In this document: one piece after another, positions 35,416 to 49,144 of the stretch
How the letters are laid out: each line of letters begins with the position of its first letter
Numbering within the stretch: the first letter of the stretch is position 1
Assembly: GCA_026874595.1 (NCBI GenBank)
Contig: CM049309.1
Coordinates: 3,384,076 to 3,448,075, forward strand
Reading direction: 5' to 3'
Source: Sipunculus nudus
Taxonomy: Eukaryota; Annelida; Sipuncula; Golfingiida; Sipunculidae
Length of the DNA stretch: 64,000 nt
Made by a program: the position numbers and the translations under genes
Notes under the pieces: model-generated
What the model was told of the DNA's origin: nothing
Seen by the model: only the letters and a program-made list of their open reading frames with translations
Database searches by the model: none

Positions 35416-38400
35416 TAAGAATTAATGCATCTCGTCTGTGATCAGTGCAGTCTCTTTATCCCCGATGGACAAAACGGTTTATTGCAATATTCGTAAAACC
35501 GCCTATACCTGACCCACATACAGTCAAAACCTAAATAAGTATTCTGTATATTTCACAACATGCTATAACGAATTACAAGACAGGGGTACCAATTCCCCGA
35601 TCACATTCCAGGCCCTAAGACAAAGATACAAACTTGATAAATTAAATAATTATTATATATTTAAAACTGTGATTGTCAAAAACGACAATTTCAGTCTAGT
35701 TTATTTTCAAACTTGTTTCGTTTTTCCGTGGCATAAAATCCAGCGTTTCTTGAGATTTATGTCCATTTCGAACGACAATATGCTCTATGTAATAAAACAC
35801 ACTGAGATGTGAGCCCCATTCATTAATACATTTTCATATGATGCTGGTTTCACGCAGGCAAGAACAAGTATTCCCCTAACAGGAAGGGTAACATGATTTA
35901 CCATCATCTAGGCCCCAGTAATTTAGGCCAGACTTCTTTGGTTTACGAACATGATTGACAAAAGTGATAGGTAGGAGGTAGGAGGTAGGAAAAAAAATGG
36001 AAACAAACCTGGGTACTGGTGTTCCTGAATCCTGTATTGTACAGTTGGGTTATAAAATTCATATTTAAATGGCTCTATATAAACCTGTATAAAATATATA
36101 AAATAATATATAAAAATTAGGATATTATCATCATCCTCTTGAGTTTTCCACATGAATCTTGCGTGTACCATGTTATTTCAAGCCATTCAAATGTCATTGA
36201 AGGTAAATTAATGACAATTAAAAGTTTAAACAGTAAAACTTATGATTTCATACACACCTGAAATAAAAATTCAGTCACTGTCCCTGCCAAGTGAACTGCC
36301 TATTTTATAAAGTTTTACAAATTAAAGACCAGTCAAACACTTATACAAATATAAAATAATATATTTTTTGTCAGATATGCAAGGAGAAACTAAATATTCA
36401 CTGCTAGCATGATAGACTGCAGATTTTATTTTTCAGTCGTGAATGACAATAACAATGACAATATGCGACTTGCAGCTATTCGCCTATTGTTTATCAAATG
36501 TCAACAACATGGAACGCGATTTCTTTGATTTATGACCATTACCTTTCCTTTTTGGTGTTGCGCATGTTTGACAGTCCTTTGAATATACAACAACTGCTAA
36601 TAAAGTGAGGTTTCCATTGGAGATCACATTGAATTATTCAACTATTTTAAAAAATATTAAGTATTAATAATCTTTATTTATTAATCTGCATTTCCTACCA
36701 TGGCCGTGACAGTACGTACCGTACTCATTTTAATATGCCGTCACTTGGCCACTGTCAGTCCGGAATTGCTTTTCGGCATCCATACACATCAAAGCTTCCA
36801 TCACATCCGTTTGGAACAATTAAATGAATCCTTTCAAAGTTTCTGCATTTTAAATGGCTTTCATTTTAGCTTGTTTTTGTTTTGACTATAAAAAATATCC
36901 GCAAAGCCAACGCGCTGCAACGCTTCACATAAAACCGCGCCACTAAGACTACAGATAGTCGGAAATACTGCAGAAACCCTGAGAATTCCTGAAGTTTTCA
37001 AAGAGTACATGACGACCTCATGCAGTATATAATTTCATCTGTTCAGTAATTTTCTTTTAAGCGTTACAAGACTACATTTTTAAGTTTTGACAAGTTATAA
37101 TATTTTTAAGAGTAAACTTGTGAAACTTAGCCAATTCGCAGTGATTAATAGCGTCTGACTTTGAGTACAATAATTAGTCTTAAGAAGTAAATTTGTGTGT
37201 ATATCCAGCAAGTTATTAACAGTGGCAAGCTGGTAAAGCCGCTATGCAACCAAACTAATTTTCTTTTCTAATTCACATCTATCTATAACAAATATGTTTA
37301 ACAAATATGACCTAAACGCTGGTTTGAAAATGCACTGTAGTGCAGAAAACGAACTTTGAAAACTCTCCAAGAATTCTTAATTTCCCTGCTGAATCTTTTG
37401 ACTACTTGATGGCCAATCAATTGCATTTATGGCCCAAGGATACCCTATTTTGATTGGCTTAAACCCTCCATCTGTCATTAAGAAAGTGATCTTATTAGCC
37501 AATCATAATAGTTCTAACGTTTGAGGTGATCTAATACACATGGTCACTAAACAATTCATTTGTCAACAACCGTGCTGGATTCGGCGACGTAATATAAAAG
37601 AAAAAAAAAGTCAAAATGCCAATTTTATTTTTTTTCTGAAATGAGGAAATCAGAGGTCGGCGGGTTTGTAAACCGAAAAATTAAAAAAGTCTGGCCTTAC
37701 CTTACCTCTCACCTGAATACAAATGTCATGTATTTCCAGGATGTGTTTACGTTCTATGTAGTGTTAGAATCACGTGTCAAGAATATTGGGTAAAGAACAG
37801 TGGGATTCTAAATCGTGAATATGTTTTCGTGAGTAAATGGCGGGCAGTTTATGAACATGTTAAGTGTGTGTGTGTGTGAATATTTTGATAACAAATTGAG
37901 TTAAAAATAAGCGAAATCAGTGAAAACCTAAGATAAAAAAAAGAAAAACAATAACAGTCACGTGAAAGTTAGGAAACAACAGAAATTACGCAACCTGAGA
38001 CAACATGTAAGGAGAAAGTAAAATCCAGAAAAGAAAGCAAAAGAAAGATAAAAGAACAGAGGAGACCAGAATTACAAGCCCGAAGACGAGACGGAGGCGG
38101 GAGGAACAAAACAGGAGTGTATTGCCTGGCAACGGAATATAAATAAAGTAGCCATACATGATGGAAGAACCGTCCTCCTGGTGACTTTCGTGTTCAAGTT
38201 GTTACATTAAGCTCTATACCAGAACCACTGAGTTATTTTGAATTAAAAAGAATTATAGTTAAAACTGTATTTTTCTTTAATTACCCGTCTAATAATTTTA
38301 TCAACGAGCATTGCAGATAATTTATATTTGGATATTTAATTTCTGTATACTTTATGCTTTTTGATCTTTAATAGCATTTGCCCAATTAATTTTATCAAAT

Positions 38401-38490
38401 AAATTAACCAAATGAAGTACACTTCATAATGTTATTAAGTATGACCAAAGAAGGTAATAAAAAATACAGTATATTTTGTTGAACATTAGT
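35416..38490. repeat. Segmental duplication B, copy 2 (split by a 1.77-kb transposon)
   Basis: Starts GTTGAACATCAGTAAG and is adjacent to copy 1, so B is a direct tandem duplication. After removal of 35926-37696 plus one TTA the copies are collinear. Some blocks, such as 37975-38040, are almost unchanged, others are gapped. Confidence 0.9.
35926..37696. mobile_element. Non-autonomous PIF/Harbinger-like transposon (1771 bp)
   Basis: The ends are GGCCAGACTT (35926-35935) and AAGTCTGGCC (37687-37696), a perfect 10-bp inverted repeat that continues imperfectly with GGTTTAC on both sides. It is flanked by TTA at 35923-35925 and 37697-37699, while copy 1 of duplication B has one TTA at the same place. 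A 3-bp TTA duplication and GG-starting termini are typical of PIF/Harbinger. No DDE transposase or Myb-like frame was seen; the longest internal open frames are about 60-80 residues and unrecognised. Confidence 0.85.
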
Positions 38491-38494
38491 AAGG

Positions 38495-39035
38495 AAACAG
38501 ATGGAATAATGCTTCTAATTAGGGACTGGTAAATTTTTTCATTGAACATGCTTCTAGATGCCATCTAGAAATTTCGCCGGCTCATTGTATTTCACTTCGT
38601 ATTTTGCCCTGTGTATCAGACCTTATTCGATTTCATATACAGAAGCAGATATCTCGGCACTAAAAAACCTGCCAGAGTTTATTATCTTATTTTTTCAGTG
38701 ACTGATCTTTCCCTGGAAAGTAAACTCTATCAATTCATCATGTTTGTATCTGACAGTTCTGTTAACATGCGGAACGGAATAACAACAAACAAGAAGAGCT
38801 GATAGTCGCCTGATTAACACGCGCCAGGAATAGAAAACAATGTTGTCCATAAAAATTTTTTTGGCGGGTAATATTGAGGTTAAAGTATTAAATTGTACAG
38901 GAATAAAACCACGGCATCTTGACGGGCGGTAGGGGGTATGTGGCACCCTACCCTGATATGTAAGGACAGTAACCAACCGGAAAATATCCAACGAACAATA
39001 ACCCTAGATACTTAGCCCCGCAAGGACCCCCGGAC
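38495..39035. other. Unassigned DNA
   Basis: No gene or element with defined ends. The 98-residue minus frame (38695-38991) has no recognised domain. Confidence 0.4.
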
Positions 39036-39038
39036 ATC

Positions 39039-39708
39039 ATAATTTTGAGAACACCAAAAATAAAATATATTTAAGCATGATCCTCATATATATTCTGTAG
39101 CTGTAACACGTATGCTTGAAAAATGATTTTTAACTAAATGTCTGAAATTCTTTTTATGCTTTAAATATAATTAAAATCAGCAAGAATAAGAAAACCGAAA
39201 CCTTTCTAAGTGTAAAATGTAGAACCTATTCTCAGCTTTTACAATATGACCATGTATGAGACAATGCTTATGCATGTTCATTTGACATTTCCAAGACCTT
39301 TAACAATTACTAGTTAAAGTTATAGTAAATCATACCGAGTCATATTAACGTAATTTGGTTAAACATTTTATTTTCAATTAACATATTGTAAAGATATGCC
39401 CATTTTCTGCATGAATTTTCATGATTTTCCGAACTGCGTTGCCCTGCCAATCAGCTAAAAACTGTTTTAAAGTGTTGTAAAGTAATTAATTTCTGGCAAT
39501 CTTTTTTCCGAATTATGTGCTAATGGGGTGTTAAGATTATTCCTTACTATATTATAGGTGGTATCAATGGAATAAACGTTTTGCTCTTAACTTTTTGGAA
39601 AAGGAATGAAAATGGATGTGCTAACGATCTGCACAGACGATCCTTTATCGCATTGTAAAGCCACTTTAACTAAATACGCCTCCACCTTAGGGTAGGATGA
39701 TATGTCTG
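39039..39708. repeat. Long inverted repeat, left arm
   Basis: About 670 bp that recurs as reverse complement at 41709-42381 with few differences. The outer end begins ATCATAATTTTGAGAACACC; the inner end is near GGTAGGATGATATGTCTGAT. A minus-strand frame of 106 residues (39907-39587) crosses the inner edge and ends inside the arm. Confidence 0.95.
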
Positions 39709-41030
39709 ATGTGTTTATCTCTATGTCGATATTCGGGACCATTTTATTAGGGGGTGGTTTTCTTTGGTCCCTTTGAAGGACAACACCTTCCACGAAAATT
39801 AACAGTCTGTGTTTGAGCTTGATCTCCATTTCGCACCTTTCTACAGAGTAACAGTCACAGGTGACATATTTGCATATATTTAATTTTGACCTTGACCTTA
39901 TTATCAAGGTCGTGACCTACAAAGCCTATTTTTGCTTATGAATGCATTATTGCTCACTATTTAGGTCGGAATTTTTATAATCATTTTATGATATCACATA
40001 CACCACTCAAAATAAGGTCAAGGTCACACTGCCTCAAGAAGTAAACATACGTCCAGTAGTGGGAATGTGGGCAAAGGAGTTGCGTGTAGTTTGAAAAGTT
40101 TCCCCTGCGGTCCTTTGGCGACTGCAGCCTTCACATTCCATGTAATATTGTCAAGTTACTTCACCTCAATAAAGGCAATTTTGCTTTAATTTCATCAACA
40201 TCGAGGAAAAATGAATGTGCTAAAAATCTGCTTCAATTATCCTTCTACTAAATAAAGACCATTTCGCTCCAATATCATCACCATGGAGTGGAATTGAATA
40301 GGCTAAAATTTGCTTAAATCACCCTTTAACACATTGCTTTTGCTACTAAAACAATCTACAAATAAAGGCCGTTTTTGTACTGACGAACGAAGACGGAGAA
40401 CATTTAATCTGATCGGGTCACTGCTCAATATTGAGATAACAGCGCTGTTAACTTTATTTCTGTATTTTCATCAAAACAATTCTGAATCTGTGCCTTTTTT
40501 TGTCTTTGCTTCATGAATATCACTGTAGTTGCAAAGATTTAAATTTGTAGTAATTTTTTAACCAAGGAATTTTAGATGTCTTTTTTGTTCTATGGTATAT
40601 AGATAAGCACACATGCATAACTAAAGATTACCCATTTAACTTCAATTTAGTTGGCATAAATCTAAATTTCATGGATATCCCTATATATAAATATATCTGA
40701 CTGGGTATATAAAATGTGGTACAAACTCCAACATCTACGGCAGCCAGAACGAGGCATAATTATTTATAGCGGCTCAAAATACCAAAGACTTTCCCGGAAG
40801 CCCCCCCCCCCCCCTCCATCCCGAAAAATACCCTAACTACTACCACCAACGATAAATACCGCCGTACAGTTACCCCAAGGCGCGGCGCTGCTTAACTACT
40901 GAGCTGGAGAATAAAGTGATGAGCAATCTTTTTACATGTTTGTATAGTTTTCTGATTGTAAAAAAATAGGTGATAATAAATCTATTAAAATGTATTTACA
41001 GACAGCTAAAGTATTTAAAAGAAAAGGCAA
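39709..41030. other. Spacer of the long inverted repeat, first part
   Basis: Holds AGGTCAAGGTCA-like direct and inverted repeats (39887-39915 and 40015-40030) and two decayed echoes of the arm's inner part (near 40205-40245 and 40285-40335, with ATGTGCTAAAAATCTGC-like motifs). A C tract of about 14 bp lies near 40801-40814. Confidence 0.5.
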
Positions 41031-41322
41031 TTAGGCCACAAAAAGGTATGGTTCTCGGGCACTTTTTTCAGAAATAAGTGCGGGCGGGCGATTTTTTTTA
41101 TAACCCTTTTTTGTAAGTTTTGATAAAAATGTTATATGATCAGGGAAAAGCATATTTTTGGTAAAATAGGTAAAATCACTACATAGCAAAGGAAAGCCTA
41201 TCAAAATTGTATTATTTTATCTTCTTGAAAGATGAAAAAATGAAAATTAAAATAAAAAATTTTGATGCGGGGGATTAAAATTGAGAACCATACCTTTTGT
41301 TTGTTTTTTTCTTTGGCCTTAC
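41031..41322. mobile_element. GGCC-ended MITE, copy 1
   Basis: The terminal inverted repeat is TTAGGCCACAAAAAGGTATG at the left, against CATACCTTTTG and then CTTTGGCCTTAC at the right. The interior is AT-rich and non-coding. It is the same family as 59278-59542, sharing GTATGGTTCTC, GATCAGGGAAAAGC and CAAAATTGTATTATTTTATC. Confidence 0.8.
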
Positions 41323-41708
41323 ATAATATGAAACCACAGAGCCACATTGTATGCAATGCCTCACTTGGTTTATAAAGCATATCAGACCTGTTTTAATGTT
41401 TATTGAGTCTTTATTAAACATTAACAAAAGAAACATTCATACCATGGCAATATTCTGAAAACCAATTATATTAGGGATTTAATGCATTCTTTTATGTAAC
41501 CTCTGGTATATTTACACTACACACACTCAGAACAGTATCTGTGTAATAAATGTTATTGGTACATTTCATATAATATTTTTCTTGAAGTAACCTATATAGG
41601 GGTTAAGAGTTCGGGGTTGGTAATTGTCCGGTGGTAGTGTTAATCTTCGGGTGGAAATGGAAAAGGGGTAAATGCCAATGGGCTAAATGTCTCGAAGCTA
41701 AGGTATAT

Positions 41709-42381
41709 CAGACATATCATCCTACCCTAAGGTGGAGGCGTATTTAGTTAAAGTGGCTTTACAATGTGATAAAGGATCGTCTGTGCAGATCGTTAGCACA
41801 TCCATTTTCATTCCTGTTCCTAAAAGTTTAGAGCAAAACGTTTATTCCATTGATACCACCTATAATATAACAAGGAATAATCTTAACACCCCATTAGCAC
41901 ATAATTCGGAAAAAAGATTGCCAGAAATTAGTTACTTTACAACACTTTAAAACAGTTTTTAGCTGATTGGCAGGGCAACACAGTTCGGAAAATCATGAAA
42001 ATTCATGCAGAAAATGGGCATATCTTTACAATATGTTAATTGAAAATAAAATGTTTAACCAAATTACGTTAATATGACTCGGTATGATTTACTATAACTT
42101 TAACTAGTAATTTTTAAAGGTCTTGGAAATGTCAAATGTACATGCATAAGCATTGTCTCATACATGGTCATATTGTGAAAGCTGAGAATAGGTTCTACAT
42201 TTTATACTTAGAAAGGTTTCGGTTTTCTTATTCTTGCTGATTTTAATTATATTTAAAATATAAAAAGAATTTCAGACATTTAGTTAAAAATCATTTTTCA
42301 AGCATACGTGTTACAGCTACAGAATATATCTGAGGATCATACTTAAATATATTTTATTTTTGGTGTTCTCAAAATTATGAT
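41709..42381. repeat. Long inverted repeat, right arm
   Basis: Reverse complement of 39039-39708. The spacer between the arms is 2.0 kb. A plus-strand frame (41732-41950, 72 residues) corresponds to the C-terminal end of the left-arm frame with one residue changed, and continues differently, so it is not evidence of a gene by itself. Confidence 0.95.
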
Positions 42382-42384
42382 TGA

Positions 42385-43247
42385 AAGGGTGTTACTGAAA
42401 ATAGAGTTGAAATGGAAAGTTTTGAACCATTAACAGCTGAGATATCTCGAGTAAAATTATGATAAGTAAAACTCGTATAAATATTTAAAAAAAAAAAATA
42501 AAAAAATCGACCATTTTCAGAAATGACGAACTTTTCAATATGTAGACCTACTTGTCAAGTTGTCATTGAGCAAAATTTTAATTTTTATTAATATTAAGAA
42601 AATTAATGTTACCTAAACTGTAGCTTTATTTTGAACACCGAAACAGTCTGTAGACAGACTTCTCAGACAGTTCTGATACAAGAACTAGCAATTTATTCTA
42701 AATGGCATTACTCGGGCCCTTCCGTCCACGCCCCAATGATATTCTTTATTTTCACCGTGGTCCATTGGCATAAAGTAAATTGTTTGAAGCAGACAAGACG
42801 AAGCTTATCCGTCTACTTTATCTGTGTTTCTCGACTTTGTTTCATTCTCCTTTTTCTCTGCCTTACTGATTAAGTAGGTGAAAGTCTCGGTTCGTTTATA
42901 CAAAGTAAACGGCTTTGACGAACTACAGTTTCCTGTTGGTGTTCCTTCTTCTTATAATTACTCAGTGACCTTTACGTTTATTGACATGTAACGTGAAACT
43001 GTTCATTTCAGGTTACATGAAATTGATTAGTTTCTAGAAGAACCACAGACATTTATTTAGTTTCTGCTCGATTCTGTGACTGAAGAAATGTGTAATAAAT
43101 GTCCGGTGAATTCTCAGCTGGTCTAAACAGGCAGCTAGTGGCCGGAGTGGCACATCAACATGCAGACAAATCAGTTTCTGTCTGCCTTGTCGGCAAAAAA
43201 AAATGGGGTCTTCCCTGGTTCATCGCTTTGAAGAAATTTTTGTCTGA

Positions 43248-43291
<44 letters not shown>

Positions 43292-46200
43292 TGAATGTAT
43301 GCATGTATGTATGTATATTTGTATTGTTGTGTGTCTTTCTCATTTGATCTTTATTGTGGCTCCTTTACCTAACAAATATAAAAAAATGTTAGTATATTTT
43401 TATGATGGTAAGACTCAGTGGTCATATATGAATGAATATTCTTGCTAAGGAAGTGCCTATAAACACAAATGAATGACGCGTGTAGGTAGTTACAAAGTAT
43501 AACCAGAGATAATTAATATGTAACAATTTGGTCTGCAAATCTGGAAATATTCTTTTTTTACTTTTTTGTTCGTGCTTTCTTTAAAAGTGTTACTTTTTAT
43601 CATGGCCACAGTGTTACCAAAACAACGAATTTCGTCACAACCCACAAAGCTAAAACAACTTAATATGTATTTATTTTTATCTCCTAAGTAATTTTAGTGT
43701 CGTTTGATGTTATTCACAGAACAAAAAAATACTTATTTACATCATGCACATTTAATGTGCAGTGAACTTTTAGATGTAACCTGTTATCCTGTCCAATATT
43801 AGCATAAATTTAATCATAAATTTGAGTATATATAGTCCTTAAAAACAGGACATACGCCATTCGTTTGACTACACGTATTGATTCAAGTTTCCTTGACATT
43901 TTCCAGGAACCAAAAGACGACTTGTCGGTATATGCATAAAAAAGTACCTTTTGTTAATTAACTGTTTGTGGTTTCACAAAAAGCACGAAAAATGAGTAAG
44001 GAGGATCTCTGTAATTATTGCCTACGCTGAAGTAGTCAAAAACCAACTAGATTATCATGATGTGAGAGCGTTACGTAAGGCAGCATGACAAAAATTAATA
44101 ATGAGTTTTACCAGTACGTCTGATATCTCATTATAACAAGGACGAAAACATCAAGCATTTCTCACTAAAGTTTATACGCCAGTTTTTATAGTTCTGATTC
44201 ATTTTGGTTTTCCGTTGTAAAGCAGTTTATTCCCTAATCTTTGTATTTGTGAGTTTTATCATTTGTGACTACTTGTTTTCCATTGAAGTTTTTCAATTAT
44301 TTTGAAGCTGTGATTATTTTATTAATTAAAAGTTGAAACTCAAGTACCAAATGTTTTATAAGAATTGTTGTTTTATAATCTGAAGTATAATATTTCGTTG
44401 TGAAGACAGATTAATGCTGTTATATTTCAGCATTGGTTCCGAAGCATGATAGATAAACAAAAAGAAGCAAACTATATTTTAGGACCTGATAGGGTTTAGT
44501 ACTTTTCAGGCGCACATATATTCCATCCCTGGGTGTATAATTATATGGAACGAATTATGACTATATATACTGAGACCTGTTCGAAAGACCACCTGTCTAA
44601 TGAGGATACCTTACCATATGAAAATGTGTCTATATGACTGCTAAGATTTTGAAAGTTAAGAAAAACGTAGCATGAAAAAGATCAAGTCATGGTGAGCTAA
44701 ATTTTGTAAATCAGAATCATGAAAATTAGTTATGTTGTTGAGATGGTGACATGTATCTCAATATAGAGTGAAAACTGTCCGAAGGACCACCTTTCAAATA
44801 AGACCGCCTGTCTTTCAAGACAACCCTTGAGTGAACTGAAAATAGTTCATATTCGTTATAACCTATCTTATTAGACAACGGGTGCTTTAAGACCACTTAG
44901 GGCCGGTCTCATGGGTTTTCCAGTTACACAGGTTTCATTGTATAAAACTAAATTCAGTTGATATTCAATATTATCAAATTTAAAATCATCTGTCTGATCC
45001 TAGTATGTCGGTCGAATTTATATCCGGTATCGTTTTGGGAGTTCCTGTAAACAAATGTTTGACGCCACTGTTCAGTAATCACCTTGAACTCCACATGACC
45101 TCGATAAGCGGATAAATTTATCTGAATGATCTTTCTTCTGGATAACCTTCCTTTGAACTACAGTGAAAAAAACAAAAAATTAAATATCCACAATCCCGGA
45201 TTTCTTATTTCACCCATAATTATTACCTTAAACATTACGGGTATTCAATATAATACTGATGTATTATTCGGTTCTTGTTGTGTTTCCTACGTGAACAAAC
45301 CTCTCAGCGACTGCAGACCCGTGCTCTGCTGCCATCTGGGGAATGAAGAATGACAACAATTTAATATTTATTTACCTTGTAAATTAAAGAACCTCAATTC
45401 TGGTCAAAGGTCAGTTTCTTGGAGGACAGAGATAATCAAGACACCTACTGTTTATAACTTTTCAAATGAAGAGGTGCTACAGTTTTTTAATCACATGTTC
45501 GGACACATAGACAGACAGACGGACGGATCCGATCTGCAACACTTATTGGATGGAGGGTAATAGGTTTAGAAAGAGGCCTATTTAGTGTGTAGCGCTGTAG
45601 AAAACATGTTTAGGTCAGGTAATACGGGGATTGGATTGTCTGTGGGAGTGACAGCGTGGCGTATACAAGTGATTACTCAGGTAATTGTCGTCTGCTCTGA
45701 GTGATGATTACCCGGCTTAAACATCACTAATATAAACAACTGTTGGTCTCGACCGCTATAAGTCCATTCTGCTTATTTTCAATTGTTTTTTGGTTGTTCA
45801 TTGTTGACAAATATACATAAATATCACAAATGACACGCATAAAAAGTACAAATCTTGACATAACCAAATATACATCAGCTAAATTCATACGATTACATTT
45901 TAACATCTCGCTACAGTGATCTTTTATAAAATTTACTCAAAGTATACAATTATTATTTCTAATTATCATCATATCAATATATTTATACAGGCTGACTTAT
46001 CAAGGATTAAGCCACTCTGTTTTTCCACTGTTCCATGTGAAAAATATATGCATATAAATACTTTTAAATATTATATTATTATTTAATTATAACATATTGT
46101 ATCTTTTTCTTTTTGCAGCCCACAATATACCAGGCTTCGACATATACAGATGACGTGGGTATATAAATGTAGTCAAAAAGGTAATGTATTCCGTTCATAT

Positions 46201-46330
46201 ACGTTGGATAAGAATTGTTTCAAGGCAAATAACATAAACATGGTTTTTCTGTGGTAAGGACTTCACAGTATACGGAATGTTTCTACACATGTGCAAGTGA
46301 AGAGTAATGAGAACCGTTTTCCATGAAATG
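42385..46330. other. AT-rich DNA with a TA microsatellite
   Basis: A (TA)n tract lies at about 43250-43289 and a GACAGACGGACGGATCC fragment at 45512-45530. Open frames are short and unrecognised. No gene can be supported. Confidence 0.5.
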
Positions 46331-46340
46331 TAACCAATTT

Positions 46341-46571
46341 TTACTTTAAAGTTTGACAAGTTGAGACAAGTAATCTAGGCCGTCCCACAGTGCCCAACAT
46401 GAAGTGGTTTGAAACGGCCTCTGGCGAAATGATGCTCTCTACTTTGTGTACTTGTTGACAATAAAACATTTTTGAAATGTCAGCATCAGTGCACGTTACA
46501 TATGCAAAAAGATTTTTATGCAGCCTTTTCAATATGTCATTAAAATTAGTAAGTCGCTGTTTGTTTTCCAT
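46341..46571 (-). CDS. Unrecognised open frame, 76 residues
   Basis: Starts with ATG and reads a mixed, soluble-looking sequence (MENKQRLTNFNDILKRLHKN at the start) with no low-complexity bias, unlike most frames around it. No domain, signal or splice context was recognised and no conservation can be shown. It could be chance or a fragment of a transposon protein. Confidence 0.15.
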   Translation of the reverse strand: MENKQRLTNFNDILKRLHKNLFAYVTCTDADISKMFYCQQVHKVESIISPEAVSNHFMLGTVGRPRLLVSTCQTLK

Positions 46572-49097
46572 CCAAAGAAGGGTAAGGTTAATGAATTAAC
46601 TTTAATTCATATAAACCCTGACATCAGGGTTTTATCCCGATCAGGCCATGAGTATTAACCGGCACTGCCCGCAAACTAAATACGTTTTGTATTTGCCCAT
46701 GTTAATCTGATAAATCGTTTTTGTTCGTGTTTTGTTCATAGGGATATTACAACATACCAGTGGAAACAGCAACATATATGGCTTAACCTTTCGTATATCT
46801 TATACAGGAGCCTAGTATTTAAGCTCTGGGCGAGACAACATGGATCACGTAAGACATTGTGTAAGTACGAGATGGCGTGAGAGGTTTGTTGTTTTGTCAT
46901 CAATCATCGTACAAAGCATCTCCTGTGAGAAAGGGTCTCTACACTGACCACTTTCATTTATAAACCTATTATTCATTGTATATTTATATATCATTCACTT
47001 CACGTGGTTGTGTCACTGAGGACTTCAGCTCTTGGTCCTTTTCCAGGAACGCTGCCGCAAACATGCCCCCTTTCTTGGATAATCTATTGGTTTTGCGTCC
47101 TCTTCGCCCCATAGTTATGACAAAAAGCTCCCAAGTCTTTTCAACATAATATCAAAATACCTTTAATCTGTTAGGCGATAATGTTTCTTTGAAGAAAAAA
47201 AAAATATGCAGAACATTTCACGAATGAATCTCTCTTCAAAGCTTGACAGGGGGTTCAATATTTTATAAAATAAACCTTTAATCTGTAAGGTAATTGTATA
47301 TTAACTTCAATCCAGCGTTTTTTAGACAAGGCGGTTTTAATCCCCCCTCACAGCAGTGTGGGACAAGAAAAATGTTTTAAAAGTGTTTTCTCTTTATCAA
47401 ACCCTGGCATATTTTTATATTTAGGCGTCACCGAGTTATCTTGTATCCTCGTGTTTTCATTATATGTTTTTCTGTGTCCGCCTGTCTGACTCTGTAAAAA
47501 CTTGCGGCAACAAATCAGCTCATAACACGTGTTCAAACTTCATGTTGAGGGAGAAACAGATCTATCGTTAAAACAAGGTGGTCATTTTCGTTCCAAAGTC
47601 ACAAAGGTACGTTCTTTATAAGGAAAATAGTCGCTATAAACTCGTGTATATATTTATACATATATCATGATTTTAATATGTATATAATGCACATTTTTGA
47701 ATATAAAGTATATATAATATGTATTACATAAAAAAAATATATATTTATTTTAATATAAACAAATAAATACTCTAGGGATGGTCGGGTTCATTAAAGCCAC
47801 AGCTAGAATGTGGAACAAAAATATACAGACCGAGAAACGTAGTTTGAAACTACAGGTAGACATCCGCCAAACTTTCCTGTGCATTCCACATAAAGAAATG
47901 TGTTTCGCAGTTTGGCAACTCCATAGTCGGATCAAAGGAGAGCCCGAGAACAAAGGCGGCTTCTAATACCAGTAAATTGTTCTGCTGAAGTAACTGCATG
48001 ATAGCAAAAAATTCTTTAAATAAAAAAAAATGGATAGGGCTCAAGATTGATACCAAAACAGACAAACCAAATAACAAACCATGATGATGACATAATACCA
48101 CGGAGGAATGATATTTTTAGAGACGGCTGAGAAAACGTGTGTATTCCTTATGGGTTGACAAGGAGAAATTCTGACGAAAAACTTAACAAGACACTAATGC
48201 AGAACATAATTATACCATGTTTAAAATAATCCATTAAACCAAGAACATGACAACTGTGGGAGGAAGCCAAAATAATGTAGCTGAAAGCAGCGTGAGCAGT
48301 TGTGCACAAGGCTTCTTGTAATCTGATTTATTTTTTAACTGAAACCAAGGCTTTTTTAAGTGTATGGCTGTGTAGATCGTAAGCTGTGTGGGCAAGTCAA
48401 CATGAGGGTAAAAAGCCGAAAGGTTATCAGTTAACCAGGAACAAGAGCGGCCCTGCAGCGACTGGTCATAGCATGTTCGCTGGTCTGTGTGATGTATAGC
48501 CGGAGCCCAGGAAGTAAAGCAGACGATTAGAAAGGAAGCGTGAAAAATGGCGGGAAACAAAGGTCTTGTACATAATACCATGCAGCCAATTAATAAAAGT
48601 GCAACGCCCCTCCCCCCAGGAGCTGTCGTGACTATATATGAAATTGGAATTTAGGCTACAGAAAAAAATGTTTTCTGGAACCAAAATTATGATGTGAGAT
48701 TTAAGATTTTTGAAAATTTACCATTTGATTTAAAAAAAATACATTGGATTTTAACCCTCTTTTGTGGAAACAAAATGTGCTTCTATTCTTGAAATTCTTG
48801 TAATTAGCAACAGGTAATACAGATTTTCAGTGATATCTTTATGAATTTTTAAGAGGTCGCGGTAAGAGAATCAACAGGTTACATTGCCGAAGGCTTGGTT
48901 CTTGGTAAAAAAACTGTGAAAAATAGGAGCTGGCTAGTCGTAGATCAATACAGTCTTACTCATCCTTTAACCCCAGTAAATCCTGGGACATCCCGAGACC
49001 TGTGAGAAGTGATCAGGCATGAAACATCAACATGTCTGCCCGACAAAAAAACTTGGCTTACGTTTTCCTCTCCCCTGGGGTTAAATTAAAAAAGCAG

Positions 49098-49144
<47 letters not shown>

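Noticed and set aside
39880-40035. Nuclear-receptor response element (AGGTCAAGGTCA, direct and inverted)
   Set aside because: These motifs are common inside invertebrate repeats and here lie in repeat-derived spacer DNA with no gene nearby; no support for regulation.
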